This document shows positions 25,461 to 36,552 of a stretch of DNA of 64,000 bases, one piece after another; the first letter of the stretch is position 1, and each line of letters opens with the position of its first letter. The DNA comes from Tigriopus japonicus (lineage: Eukaryota; Arthropoda; Copepoda; Harpacticoida; Harpacticidae). The notes beneath the pieces are model-generated. The model saw only the letters and a program-made list of their open reading frames with translations. It was not told the DNA's origin and searched no databases. Where the stretch lies: NCBI GenBank assembly GCA_010645155.1, contig JAAGOF010000109.1:129420-193419 (forward strand), in the 5' to 3' direction. The translations under genes were made by a program, and so were the position numbers.

Positions 25461-26721
25461 TAGTTCACATGGTTGTTTGTACCTAAAATATTTTCGAAAT
25501 ATTTTGAGCTGTTGTTTTACATGGCTTAACCAAAGTGGTTTTCGCCCTTGGCGAATGTTGTTCAAAAATGGGTCTATATAACAATAGCGCGGATCAAAAG
25601 AGAGTGTGTACTAAATAGAGCCAATCAAAACAGCGCCACTTCAAAATAGTGCCAAATCAAAATAGAGCCAAATCAGAAGAGAGCGTGACATTTTAGAGCC
25701 GATCAAAATAGAGTGCATTTAGTAACTTTCCTTCATCTATGTATTTCTTGAGGCTAGGATGAGTAGTGAGGCCTTTTAATATTCGAAAGACTATTTTCGG
25801 GAAAATTGTTCCATAAGCCTTCTAGAACTTTTTCTTCATGAAGGGTATATTTCATACTAAGCATTGTGTCAACTAGTGATAGACCGAAAGCACTTGTGGC
25901 CGAAATTACGACCGAATTTTTGGTTTCTGTTATGCCTACAGAAACCAAAAGCAGACATGCACTATAAGGGATAGAGATTGACAACAAAATCGAAAAAATA
26001 AATGATTTTGTTTTTTCAAAAACCTTTGAAATTAACCGTTTCCTGATTTTTCAAAATTTGAGACTACCCAACATCGAATTCATAAGCAATTTGATTTTGA
26101 AGGTGAATTTTGCATTTGTACAATTTTGTAGCAAGTTGCTTTCGGTTTCGGTTTCGGTTAAGCCCTCTTTCAGCCGAAACTTTCGTTTTTGGTTATGAGC
26201 CCTTTCTGTCTATCATTAGTGTCAACTGACTCAATCATTTCATCAATGTCCATGCTCATTCAAGACCACGCAAGGGCTCGGATTAGAAAATGTAAAAAAT
26301 TTCAACATCTGTTTATTAATACTTTGTGATTTAAACTGTCAATTGAAAACCAAAAATTGAAGTGTTCATGATAGTCTTGCAGCGTCTACACGTTGGCTGC
26401 CGACTTCCTGTTGGTGGGATTTTCTGCCACAAAATGACTTGGGAAAAAAGCGTTTCCTTGCCCTTTTGGGTGATTGTGAACTCTGTCAACATTGTTAATT
26501 AACTGATTTGATTTATCATTATCATCTATAAATTTCTACCCAACAGAAAATTGACGAATGGAACGAACGCTATTTTCGCTCTAATTCAATACACTCTCTT
26601 TTGATCTGGCTCTAATTTGATTCGCTCTCTTATGAAGCGACTCTATTTTGAACCGACACTATTTCGATTCGCTCTATTTTGTATACACTCTCTTTTGATC
26701 CGCTCTAATTTCAAAGGATCC

Positions 26722-26761
26722 CATTTGAGACCAGTTTTGAGGTGAAGATACAATGCCACAT
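26722..26761 (+). repeat. Direct repeat B, copy 2
   Basis: CATTTGAGACCAGTTTTGAG followed by GTGAAGATACAATGCC, matching 25276-25315. Confidence 0.65.
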
Positions 26762-27006
26762 TTGATATTGAGTTCTGATAATTAGGTCACCTACCAAATA
26801 TTGAAGTAATGTCAAATAAAACATACTTAAAACATACTTATGAATATTTTCTTTCATACAATTGTTAGGCACATGTGGGTCGCAGGTTGGCTATTTTTGA
26901 ACAACATTCGCCAAGGGCGAAAACCACTTTGGACTATTTTGAAGTGGCGCTGTTTTGATTGGCTCTATTTAGTACACACTCTCTTTTGATCCGCGCTATT
27001 GTTATA

Positions 27007-28304
27007 CAGGTATATGCGCTTAAGATTCCCGATTTTTTTGAACGGAAGGATTCACAAATTACGAGCTAAATAAGAGGGACTGGAACCTCATATTCTAACC
27101 ACATATTGACATGGTATATAGCCACAAAATTACTCAAAATGAGCGCCATTCGCTGCAATAGTGGCCTCCAGCCTTGACCGGAACTTCGCGCAACTGTTCC
27201 TCACGAAGCTCTGATCTAGGTTGGCTCAGGCATTCTTAATGGCTGTCTTGAGCTGGTTGTTGGAGGTGTACTTGGTACCTGAGAGGATGCCCTTCAAGTG
27301 CCCAAACACAGCGTAGTCCATCGGGGACAGGTCTGGTGAATGTGGAGGCCACATGTCCTTGGGGATGAACCATGGTGTCTCTCTCTGGAGGAACTCCTGG
27401 GTAACATTAGCTGTGTGGCAGCTCGCACCATCCTGTTGCCATCACCAGTTTCTTCCATAGGTTCTTCGTGCCCAGGGGAAGACCACTTTGCTCAGATAGC
27501 TCATGTATGTGGCCGCTGTGAGCCTCTCGCCCTGTTTCAAGAACACAAGTGGGCACTTCTGGCCATCAGAGCCCACCACTGCCAAGATTTGCAGGTGAGC
27601 ATAATGTCTCTCCCTTGGGCTGTACTTGATGGGGCTTGGGGCATCTCCTGAGGCCTTTGCAAGGTAGAACCTGGTCTCATTGGTGACCATCTCACCAAGT
27701 GAGAATGGAGTCTCATCAGAGAACACCAAGACAACTTCGGCGGGCTTGTGCTTCAACTTGTTCAAAATGGCCTTTGACCTCTCCAACCTCTTCACCTTGT
27801 CAATGGGCTTTAAAGCTTGTCTAGGGACCCTCTTGAAGCTGTTCAACATGAGGTCCTCATTGACAAGGCGTTTCATGGTCCTTCTTGCAATCCCAAACTC
27901 CCTGGCAAGGCCGCAGATCGTGGCCTTGCCTTCACGCTCCTCCACTACATCTTGGACAGAGTTGATGAGCTCCCCAGTCCTCACAGATTTCACTCTGGCT
28001 CGTTTGGGGACCTCTGCGGTGCCTCTGGCGATAGTGTTGTAGACAGTCTTCGGATCGCAGCCCAATTGCCTCGCTATATCGCACGTTCTCATTCCACGTG
28101 CGTGAAGAGTCAAAATTGAGGTCCTGACCTGGAACTGATCTGGGGTTGCGGTGGCCATGTCCAATGAACTTGAAGGCTGAATTTCGGTTAACAAGTCGAG
28201 GAGAGATGGAAATCGTTGCACAATAAGAGCCAAGTCCGAAGAACAATAAATAGCGGAGAAAGTTGGATGTCATTAAAATCGGGAATCTTAGGCGCACGTA
28301 CCTG
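27007..28304 (-). mobile_element. Mariner-type (DD37D) transposon inserted in the fold-back arm
   Basis: Inverted ends CAGGTATATGCGCTTAAGAT and CAGGTACGTGCGCCTAAGAT, both followed by TCCCGAT, are flanked by TA at 27005-27006 and 28305-28306. The other fold-back arm (around 25570) gives the unoccupied site, ATTGTTATATAGACCC, with a single TA at the insertion point. This confirms both the exact ends and the TA duplication. The element is 1298 bp and carries one transposase pseudogene on the minus strand. Confidence 0.95.
27130..28158 (-). pseudogene. Mariner-type transposase with two in-frame TGA codons
   Basis: The frame runs from an ATG at 28158 (an in-frame ATG also exists at 28233) to a TAA at 27130-27132, 342 residues if the stops are ignored. 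Two TGA codons interrupt it at 27442-27444 and 27226-27228, with no frameshift. Seen: an N-terminal helix-turn-helix region (DIARQLGCDPKTVYNTIARG), the first catalytic Asp in VFSDETPFSL, the second in WQQDGASCHTA, and the third in HSPDLSPMDY. Thirty-seven residues separate the second and third Asp, the DD37D spacing known from the maT group of Tc1/mariner. Transposases of this group cut and paste at TA. The intact motifs and lack of indels point to recent loss of function. Confidence 0.9.
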
Positions 28305-29101
28305 TATAGACCCGTCTCAAATATCCTTGCAACTTCAAATCGATATCTTGAAGTCAATCAAACACCGTGAACTGATATGCTGATATATGTTTCTATGCTA
28401 TGATGCTATGATGAGTTGTTGATGTTTTCAAGTTTTTAAGGGCCTTTTTTTAGAAATAGCAATCTTAGTAGGCAATCAAACTTAAGCCTACAATTTACAT
28501 TATTTGTCAGATCCTTCCATTTCCAAAACTTAAGTTTCTTTAGGTTTGATATATGTTGACTGCATGCATAGAGATTCTTAAGTCAGGGGATGGGATGCTA
28601 TTTGTCTGAAATACACATATTTCTTCAAGGTGCCGAAGATGTTTGATTACAAATGGAAGCTTTTTCTGACAGGTTCAAAATTTGATCTTGACCCTAATTT
28701 TTTTCTTTCAAAAGGTACTAGATCTCAAAACCTAAAATTTTCTTTACAATTTGTTAATTTTGGCCAAAATCGTAAATGAAAAGTGCAAATAGAGGTAAAA
28801 AGAGCAAAAAGGCAGAAAAATGGGTTTATGGTATGTTACCAAAAACCTTTTTTCACTATTTGCCCGTCCCTAGTTATCACATGATATGATTTTTTTCAAT
28901 GCTTGATTAGCACTCAACAAATCAATCAGGTCGATGTGTTAAGCCTCTAAATGGGTTATGTGCATTCTGTCCCACTAAGTTTTGCAAACACAAGTTCTAC
29001 ACAAAGTAAATCAATTTGTCTGTGTAAACAAGACGTTGAAACTATTCGCTAATAGCTGCCCTCCCATTGTTTTATAAAACGGGCTTTCGGTTATGTCATG
29101 C

Positions 29102-29107
29102 TTTATT
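29102..29107 (-). promoter_or_regulatory. Possible polyadenylation signal of the MFS gene
   Basis: AATAAA on the minus strand, about 140 bases beyond the stop codon at 29248. Confidence 0.4.
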
Positions 29108-29247
29108 TAAGTAGAAACTGAATGACTGCAAAAAAACTGTTCACGATCATTTGAAGAAGAGTATATACACTTTATACTGGTGCTTGCCTTGTACAACGAA
29201 GACAAATTTAAAATCACAGCCACCACTGATCTTGAACTTCGAATAAA

Positions 29248-31382
29248 TTAAGAAAACGAAGGCTTCTCCCCGAAGCGCTGACGAAAGTCTTCAGACGAAA
29301 TCCTTTGCGGCATCAACCAAGAAGCAAACATACCTGTAGAAACAGAAATTGATTAGACGTTGAAAAAAGTCAACATGAATGTGCACTTTGTAATGAAACT
29401 ACAATGAAATATTAGTCACTCGAGACCATGAACTTTAGTAAAGTACCTATAATTCCGATTCCTCCAGTGAGGAAGAACATGCCATTATATCCAATGATCC
29501 GGAACAGGCCTTGGGTCGCTCCAATCATCATGAGGCTATTAACAATCTGCAATGCAGGTATTTGATCCATTGGCAAAGACTGTTCCTTTTGACGTCTTCA
29601 TTATTCCACATTGAGATTGACAGTTTCCCCAGAGGATATTATTCCTCAAGGCTATTTACTTACGTTTTGCGTGAAGATGAGCCCAAAGTTAGCTTCGAAG
29701 AATTGAGGACCAAAGGTGTCCCTCGTGGATGGAGCAAATGTGGCGTACATGCCTGGGAACATGCTGTAAAGGGCGCAGATCCAAACTCCATAAAATATTC
29801 GAGACCCAAGAGAATTGTAAGCAAACGCTGACAGATCGACAAACGAGAAGGCAAGTGCTGTGCTCACACCAGAGATGATCATCATGCAAAACTGGAACAG
29901 GGGAACAGAAGTTTGTGTACGAACGTAATCTCGGATTGGAATGGACCAAAATTGGGATCCACCTTACCTGAAAGCCCAGTTTATCATAAGTATAGCCCCA
30001 GATCATTCGAGTAACTCCGTTAGCTACACTGGAAAGAGTGGCAATAATGGCGAAGAAATTATCGTCCTCGATGAAGAGCTGGCCAAAGCTCTTTTGATAA
30101 TTGTTGATGAACATGTTGATCATATTCATGGCCAGAAATGACACCCACATCTTGTAAAACTCTGCGGTCTTGAGAACCTGCAAGGGTCTCAAACTGAATG
30201 TCTCGTCTTTGTCATTTTCTTGGTCGCTTGCTTTGTGGTCTTTGACGCCCAAGATTGGCACCATTTCAGCCAGTTCTTCTTCCGTAGGAACTCTCAACAA
30301 GATAATGGCCACTATTTGCATGACAATGAAGGTCCCACCCAAAAGGTAAAACAAGATCGGGGTGCGAGCCAACACGTCAGGATCCTCAAAGTACCTAAAA
30401 CACAAGTACAACACATAATCAAGACATCATCATTCAGAAACACCTTCTGGGATTACTCACGCATCAGTGCCGTTTCCAACAACGGGAAGTCTGTTCTTTG
30501 GATTAACAAAGCCCGTTTCCAGAGGGTTCCAAATCATGGAACCGAACCCATAACCAGCAATACAAATCCCACCGAATGTTCCAGGGTTTGTGGGAGACCA
30601 AGCCATTACTGCACCCACAGTTTGCGAATATACCAAGGCGAATCCTAAGCCATGCATCACTGCCATGGTTACGATAACCGTTGGTAAACTGTGGTTGATG
30701 GCCAAACCAGTTAGCAAATATCCAGAGCTATACAAAATGGAACCAATGGCGAGGGACGTACGAAGGCCCAATCGATTGGACAAGAGGCCAGCAAAGGGCA
30801 TAACCAAGCCTTGAACCAAGGTCTTTGAGGTTGATATGAAAATCCAGTCGGCATAATCGGTAGAACTTTCCACTTCATGACGCAAATAAGAGATGACGTA
30901 TGTGTTCAAATTGGCTGAAACAGGAATAATATTTTTTATTGCTAATTTTGAATTGTTGACATGATTTGAAACTATTCATTTGTAAGTGTGTCGGGTTGGC
31001 AAACTCAAGTTTGCCATGATTAATGGTAGTTATCATTTGATAATCAATAATGCACGAGCTCTTAGCGCATTGATGGGCAACATCAATATTGTCGTGTTGC
31101 TTACCCTCTAGTTTCAAAAAGATACAAGCCCAACAACAAGAATGTTTTAGGTATGGCTCAGTGACTTACCGTATGAAAAATCAATGGAAAAACTGATTAG
31201 CATCAGACATCCTCCAATCAGAGCTAAAATCCCTCGTTTTGAATACAAGTTGCCCCGGATTCGAACGGTTCCACTCAGACATCCTGCAGTCTAAAGAAGT
31301 AAAAGCACATAAGGAACTATCCCTTTCGGAACATAAAAGTCACCCATACCACCAAACTAGATGTGACACCATCTTTGCCCAT
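29248..31382 (-). CDS. Major facilitator superfamily transporter, oxalate/formate-antiporter-like
   Basis: Seven exons agree in phase: 31350-31382, 31170-31290, 30461-30914, 29968-30394, 29664-29891, 29447-29546 and 29248-29333, giving 482 residues. Long hydrophobic segments are consistent with about 12 membrane helices. Family-like features are SYANLNTYVISYLR after the first helix, PFAGLLSNRLGLRTSLAIGS (the loop 2-3 motif region), a Pro-Gly turn in SPTNPGTFGGICIAGYGFGS, a central charged loop rich in Asp/Glu/Lys, and a short polar C-terminus ending RFGEKPSFS. OFA-type MFS proteins exchange or co-transport small carboxylates, and the related MCT family moves lactate and pyruvate. The substrate here cannot be read from sequence. 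The ATG at 31382 gives a short polar N-terminus and is the best in-frame choice. Confidence 0.85.
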
Positions 31383-33146
31383 GATCCCACAATCAACAAT
31401 TAATATTGGGGCAGTGCTCCAGCTGATACGGCTATCTCAATTGATCTGATTTATCTAGGGTTTGATTGCATTTATTAGTTATGTCAAGGCAGAGAAGTGC
31501 GCGGATGACAATCTCACTCGCCAATCTGGCTTGCACTGACCCGTTGCGGTTACATGATTCTTTACCACAACGCACACCACGTTGGTAAAGTACATTTTAT
31601 GTCAAGGAACTTCAATGGGATGTAAGGTCACCCGATAATTTAGTGAATAGAACTTGATTTTCAGAACGGCTTCTTATACAATCCGTTCCGTAATGTCCAA
31701 CTAACTGTTGCATAAGTTTGACACTTGTTGGCCAAAGGTCGTTAAATCGAGACAAGAAGTGAAAGTTAAATTCTTTGGCAAACTATTTTCTGCGTCTATA
31801 AATATGGATAGCTTCGTTTGGGTACAAAAACCGCTGAGCTATTATTTTTGACAGTAGTTTGTGCTCGCATGGATCCAAGTTGGAAAATAATTTTCCAACT
31901 AAATGTAACTTGCTAGTATGATTCGAAATTCAATTTAAAGCTGAATTTCTTTAAAAAGTCATAGAATGATTAAAAACCTGCTTTATTTATCCTGTCCGTT
32001 TTCGAGGGCTCCTCGTATACTTTCATTACGATTCTTTCATTAAAATATCAGCCGAAGAAATTTAGTACAAAACATAACTCACGTACTCGTTTTTCTACAT
32101 GTGTGGGTATTATAAAAGCAATCACAACAGGATGTATAAAAGTACTCCTGATACCTTAAATAAGGTTGATGCAGTACTCACATGAGTTAATCAAACGTTT
32201 TCTGAAGCCCATAATTGAAGACCGGGAATTTATGGGAAAACGTATTAAGGGAAAACGTACAAAGTATTTTTCCTCATAAAAGGGCATACTTGGGACAAAA
32301 AAAATCATCATTTGAGGCAAAAACACACACTCTGGCTTTTTAGGAGCTATTTTTACCCAAGTGATTTAGTTTGTTACCAAAAAAATCAGTTTCAATATTC
32401 TTTTTTTAAAGTCGGTGCTTTATGACATAATTATTGGCAGATTTCCTTGTCTTTAATTTCAAGGCAAAATTACTACTTTGGCAAAATTTAGAAAAGCCCC
32501 CTTTTCAAATGAACTGTTCCATGTGAATTTTTTTTCTAAACCCTCTTTATATTCTAAAAGGGATCTATGGTGGTAAAATCCTGAAAATGCAAAACATAAT
32601 TTACCACATAAAAAGTACTTTTTCAGCCTCCAAAAAGAGACAGTTTCCCACCTTTTACCCTTAACTCTTTATCTTGATTTCAAATAGCAATATGCACAAA
32701 CTGAATCTGAATGCTCACAAGAGCAATTACTCAAAAACGGATGTAAGAATAATGAAAATTAGAATAACATTCAATATAAGAATGTATGGTTGATTGCTAA
32801 ATACACATTAAGTATGAGGAGTCTTTTGACGTTCCTGCTAACGGAGAATATTCTTTTTTACAAATGTGACCGTATCTTTAACAATTGAAGCAAAAAACGG
32901 AAATTATGCCTGCCAAGTCAAATGTTAGAAATGGGAAGTTTTCGTTTGCATCCTAAATAACAAATAAAGGAATAGCTTTATTGAAAGAAAGGATGAGTTT
33001 CTGAGGAATCTTATTAATCTACAAACTTAATTAATAGTTTTATCTTTAAAACACTTGAACTTGTCCTAAAAACAAGGCTTACCTTATCAGCAAGCGTGTT
33101 GTGAAACCTTTTGAGCCCGGCTACAACTTGTTTCATTCTCTAAGTG
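31383..33146. other. Intergenic region upstream of the MFS gene
   Basis: AT-rich, with low-complexity A/T runs at 32270-32640 and a short palindrome AGTTGGAAAATAATTTTCCA near 31879. I see no gene. The MFS promoter should lie in its first few hundred bases. Confidence 0.4.
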
Positions 33147-33629
33147 CTAAGGAGAAGTGAACTCCACGAAGAAAACATCCATGAAAGGGGGCATTGTTAT
33201 TGAATTAGCCCAAGGAGCAATGGTACCCATAAATGGAGGGCGAAGAAACTTGAGGCGGTCAGCTCTTCGGCATTTGACCCATTTTACTATGGGCTCTGCT
33301 GTGTGTATATACGTACTGAGTGACCGGCGCTTGCTCAGTAGCTCATCTACGACACAAAGGTTCACATCTGTTGCCCAGGACATTGCCCTCAAATGCCTTA
33401 CAATTACAGTAAATGTTGACCAGATATTCAACATAGAAACCGTTCGTTCTCTACTGATCTGTAACAGAGCGAAAGATAGCAAAGTTACCTTTTCGAGTTG
33501 ATTCGGAGAGCATATCGATAGCTGATGGGCCATTGAGTTTGTCTGTAGTGGAAAATTTTCAGATGCCCCAAAAGAGATAATTTGTTGGAAAGCTTGTAGT
33601 TTTGTGCAATAATTATAAAACATAGACAT
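33147..33629 (-). CDS. Uncharacterised ORF, 160 codons, doubtful
   Basis: An open frame of 483 bases in a region less AT-rich than its surroundings, ending ...MDVFFVEFTSP. The other strand is also open over 33157-33501 (114 codons). I recognise no domain, signal peptide or splice pattern on either strand. It may be a real exon, a remnant of an old gene, or chance. Low confidence in coding and in strand. Confidence 0.15.
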   Translation of the reverse strand: MSMFYNYCTKLQAFQQIISFGASENFPLQTNSMAHQLSICSPNQLEKVTLLSFALLQISRERTVSMLNIWSTFTVIVRHLRAMSWATDVNLCVVDELLSKRRSLSTYIHTAEPIVKWVKCRRADRLKFLRPPFMGTIAPWANSITMPPFMDVFFVEFTSP

Positions 33630-35687
33630 CTTTGTTGCATTAAAACTTTCAAAGACTGTTTTGAACCAAAGCTCGTGTCATCACTTAGTCAGAGAGAGTC
33701 AGTCAAAGCCATGGCTTAAGGAAAGTGCCATGATATCTTAGCACAAATCACATTTTTCCGATGGTCAGGCTTTGTAATACTGTATATTTCATTTATGTTG
33801 GCCTCAAATTTAGTACAACCTCGTAAATAGCAGGCTAAGCCGAGACTCGACCATAAAAAAGGTGAAATTATAACCCTTCGGCTGAAAAAATGGCATTTTT
33901 TTTCGTTATTTTCGTTTGATCAAAACAAACCAACGCTCCATTATTAAATCCTTCACAGCCCAAACTCTTCGCCTTACCTTAAAAATCCTGATATCTTGAG
34001 ACTTGACGCATTTTTTGACGAAAAAGAATAACTTCAGTTTTGATGTGAATTTGAGCCTTTCGTACTAAAGTGGAATTATGACCTTTTAGAAATATGAGTA
34101 CCATGTAAAACTGCGACTCACTTCTTAATTTGGATCTTAATGAAAATTTCAACAAAAAAAGCGAGAATTATAGAATAACTCCCACTCCGATTTAACAAAT
34201 ATAATATGCATGAAGAGCCCTCTATTCGGGAGATGGCTCGGGATCTATTTTTGGAGAGCGTGACAAAATCAAAGGGACAAACAAACATGAGTGATCTTGA
34301 ATAGCTTACACATCGTGACGTCACGATTCTATGATGGGCGTTTCGCCCTGCAAAAAACCGGTTCAAGAGAAATCTTCAGTCCGTCCTTGCGACGTTCGGT
34401 GGATTTTGGAAAGAAGAACAAAGGCTCCGCTTTTCCGCTAGTATGTAGCCTTGATCCATGAAAACCGAAAAGGTGACTCACATCCTTTTGCCAGTTTAGG
34501 TTGAACGAATAAACTTTTAAAGCAACTTTTTTTTTTCTTTTTAAAGTATTTTATTCACATTTTACCTCGAGTGGCGCAAAATTGTTGCATTATATAATTC
34601 CCTGAAATTATGAGTTCGATCAGCCTTTCATGAAAGTTTGTGACATTGCTCACCATGTCACCCTGAACCCTGAAAGTTGGACCAAATATTCTATAAAAAT
34701 CATGTCTTCTAGAGCGCGGGAAGAGCAGTAGTTATCGAATGATGGTTCCCGACAGAGTCCTGACTTGTTTCTTCTTTGTGGTCATCAGTGATCATGTGTT
34801 TTCCGCACCGACTGAGCAACCAAACTCAGTTCCATCTTTTGCATCCCAAGGCTCTGTTTCCAGATTTGTTGGTAAGCCCAATGTATGAAAGAATCTCTAT
34901 TTTTTTTGTTGAAGAAGCCAAATCTGAGATCAAATCGATGGGGAAGAATTTTTTATTGTTCTCTGAATCATCTTTTTAGTTCCGGATATTGGAATCGTTA
35001 GTTTAACCAATCTCAGCAAATAGCAATTGCTTCTTTAGAAATTGCCAAGGAATGAAGCCACCATAATGCCAAGGTCAAGAATACATAGATTGGTTAAATA
35101 AATAGCTTAGAGGCTTTTGTAAATAGTGTTCCATTACCTCAATCTTATCCGTTTTTAATAGACAAAGAGGAACTTGAACGCTTCAATGCTCCAAAAAATG
35201 TTTGGCAAACCATAATTAACCTATTTTTCAAAAGCAAAGGAAAGGGTCCAAGATCATGATCCTTTTAAAGTCTATGTACATAGAGATCAAAATCAAATTT
35301 GTTTCAAACGGAAGTCGAAGTTTTCGAGTGTTTTCCTTTCGAAGGTTAGATGTCAAGACAAAAGTGCGAATATGAAATGAACCGTACAATTGAATTTAGA
35401 AAGACGTCAAAGCTGGAGAAAAGATGAGGGGGCCTTAAATGGAGGTTCTTTTCATTGATCTGACTCTTGACATAATGGTGAATGCGTTTGGATTCGTTTA
35501 GAAAACAAGCGGAGGAACCTCAATAACGTTTATCAAAGGTAAAGAAAATGCTTGGACTCCGTAGAAATCGTTACGAATCAAATTAGGCATACATTTCCGT
35601 TGCTAATTCGTTAGTTCGATTATACCTCTAAAATTTGATCAGTATAAAATTAATTGTCAGTTACAATTCGTTTTAAACATGCTTTTC
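33630..35687. other. Intergenic region
   Basis: AT-rich spacer with no supported gene on either strand. A possible 5' flank with CGTGACGTCACG (CRE-like, near 34314-34325) is the only motif that stands out. Confidence 0.35.
34314..34325. promoter_or_regulatory. CRE-like palindrome CGTGACGTCACG
   Basis: Perfect 12-base palindrome containing the cAMP-response core TGACGTCA. No gene start is visible nearby, so a function is unproven. Confidence 0.25.
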
Positions 35688-35695
35688 ATCATCTG

Positions 35696-36544
35696 TAGAG
35701 CCAAGATTTTTAGGTGAAAAATTAGAAAATAATTTTTCACCTTTTTTACTGCTTTTGATTGAAAAAATTTTTTTTGCCCTTTTTAGCAAAAAAAAAAAAT
35801 TTTGACACTTTTTGGGACAAAAGGTTAATAAATGCCGAGCTTTACAACATTTACCACCTGGTTTAGAGAAAGTGATTTATAACTTAGTGAAAAATGGTCA
35901 TATTTATACTATCGCTAAGGAAGGGCATTGATTTAAATTCACATTTAATTTCAAGAGGCTAGAGGCAGTTCTTTGAAAAATGTAGAAAGGAGTAAAATTT
36001 ACAATTATTTTTTTCCATTGGCCTTCCAAATAAAAAGGTTGGTAGTGCATTTATTTAACTTCTTCATTTTTTAAAGAATTGGCTTCTGGGCACTGCGCAA
36101 AAAAAAACAGCGCATTGGAGGTTTTGTGAGTCAATCAAATTTGGCGCCTCAAATGACAAGCTCGTAAACTTGTCCATGTTGAAAATGATGGTTCAAATGG
36201 CACAACTTGGTAAGAATGTGGTGTGTGCGTGGTATGGTAGCCGACTGCGCCATGCAGTGTGAGGCTACTGAGGTAATCAACGGCAATAATACTTCACATT
36301 ATAGGAGATAGATATTTCCAATAGAAATTCAAACAGTCTCAAATAAGCATAAAAAGCGTGTCAGGTGAATCGGGATTCTCAGGGTGACCTCAGTATACTT
36401 CAACATTGCAATACGTTCACCAATGTAAGTGCTTCTATTGTAAAAGGCGCACAATAAGAACCTTTTTTTACTTTTTTTTGGTTATTTTCTTCACCTATTT
36501 ACCACTTTTTTGGCTTTTTTCTTCACCTAAAAATCCTGGCTCTA
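35696..36544. mobile_element. hAT-type element, 849 bp, with perfect 8 bp target duplication
   Basis: The ends are TAGAGCCAAGATTTTTAGGT and, reverse-complemented, TAGAGCCAGGATTTTTAGGT. They are flanked by the perfect duplication ATCATCTG (35688-35695 and 36545-36552). The TAGAG start fits the hAT terminal consensus. The subterminal region holds a further palindrome (GGTGAAAAATTA / TAATTTTTCACC). I see no transposase; this is a non-autonomous copy. Confidence 0.9.
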
Positions 36545-36552
36545 ATCATCTG

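Larger units (their letters stand above)
25570..28313. mobile_element. Fold-back element with long inverted arms and degenerate internal repeats
   Basis: The left arm 25570-25649 (GGGTCTATATAACAATAGCG...) recurs inverted at 26934-27006, with its last seven bases displaced to 28307-28313 by the mariner insertion. The match is essentially perfect over about 80 bp. Inside both arms runs a degenerate 16-17 base array of the type AATAGAGCCAATCAAA, forward after the left arm and inverted at about 26560-26720. There is no coding region of its own. Its length without the mariner is about 1.45 kb. Confidence 0.7.
25060..28872. mobile_element. hAT-type element, 3.8 kb, carrying nested insertions
   Basis: The ends are TAGGGATGGGCAGAAAG and, reverse-complemented, TAGGGACGGGCAAATAG. 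They are flanked by the perfect 8 bp duplication GTTATCAC (25052-25059 and 28873-28880). Both subterminal regions carry AAAGTGCAAATA-type motifs. No hAT transposase is visible. Most of the length is a fold-back element (25570-28313), which itself contains a mariner (27007-28304). Without the fold-back the element would be about 1.07 kb. Confidence 0.75.
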
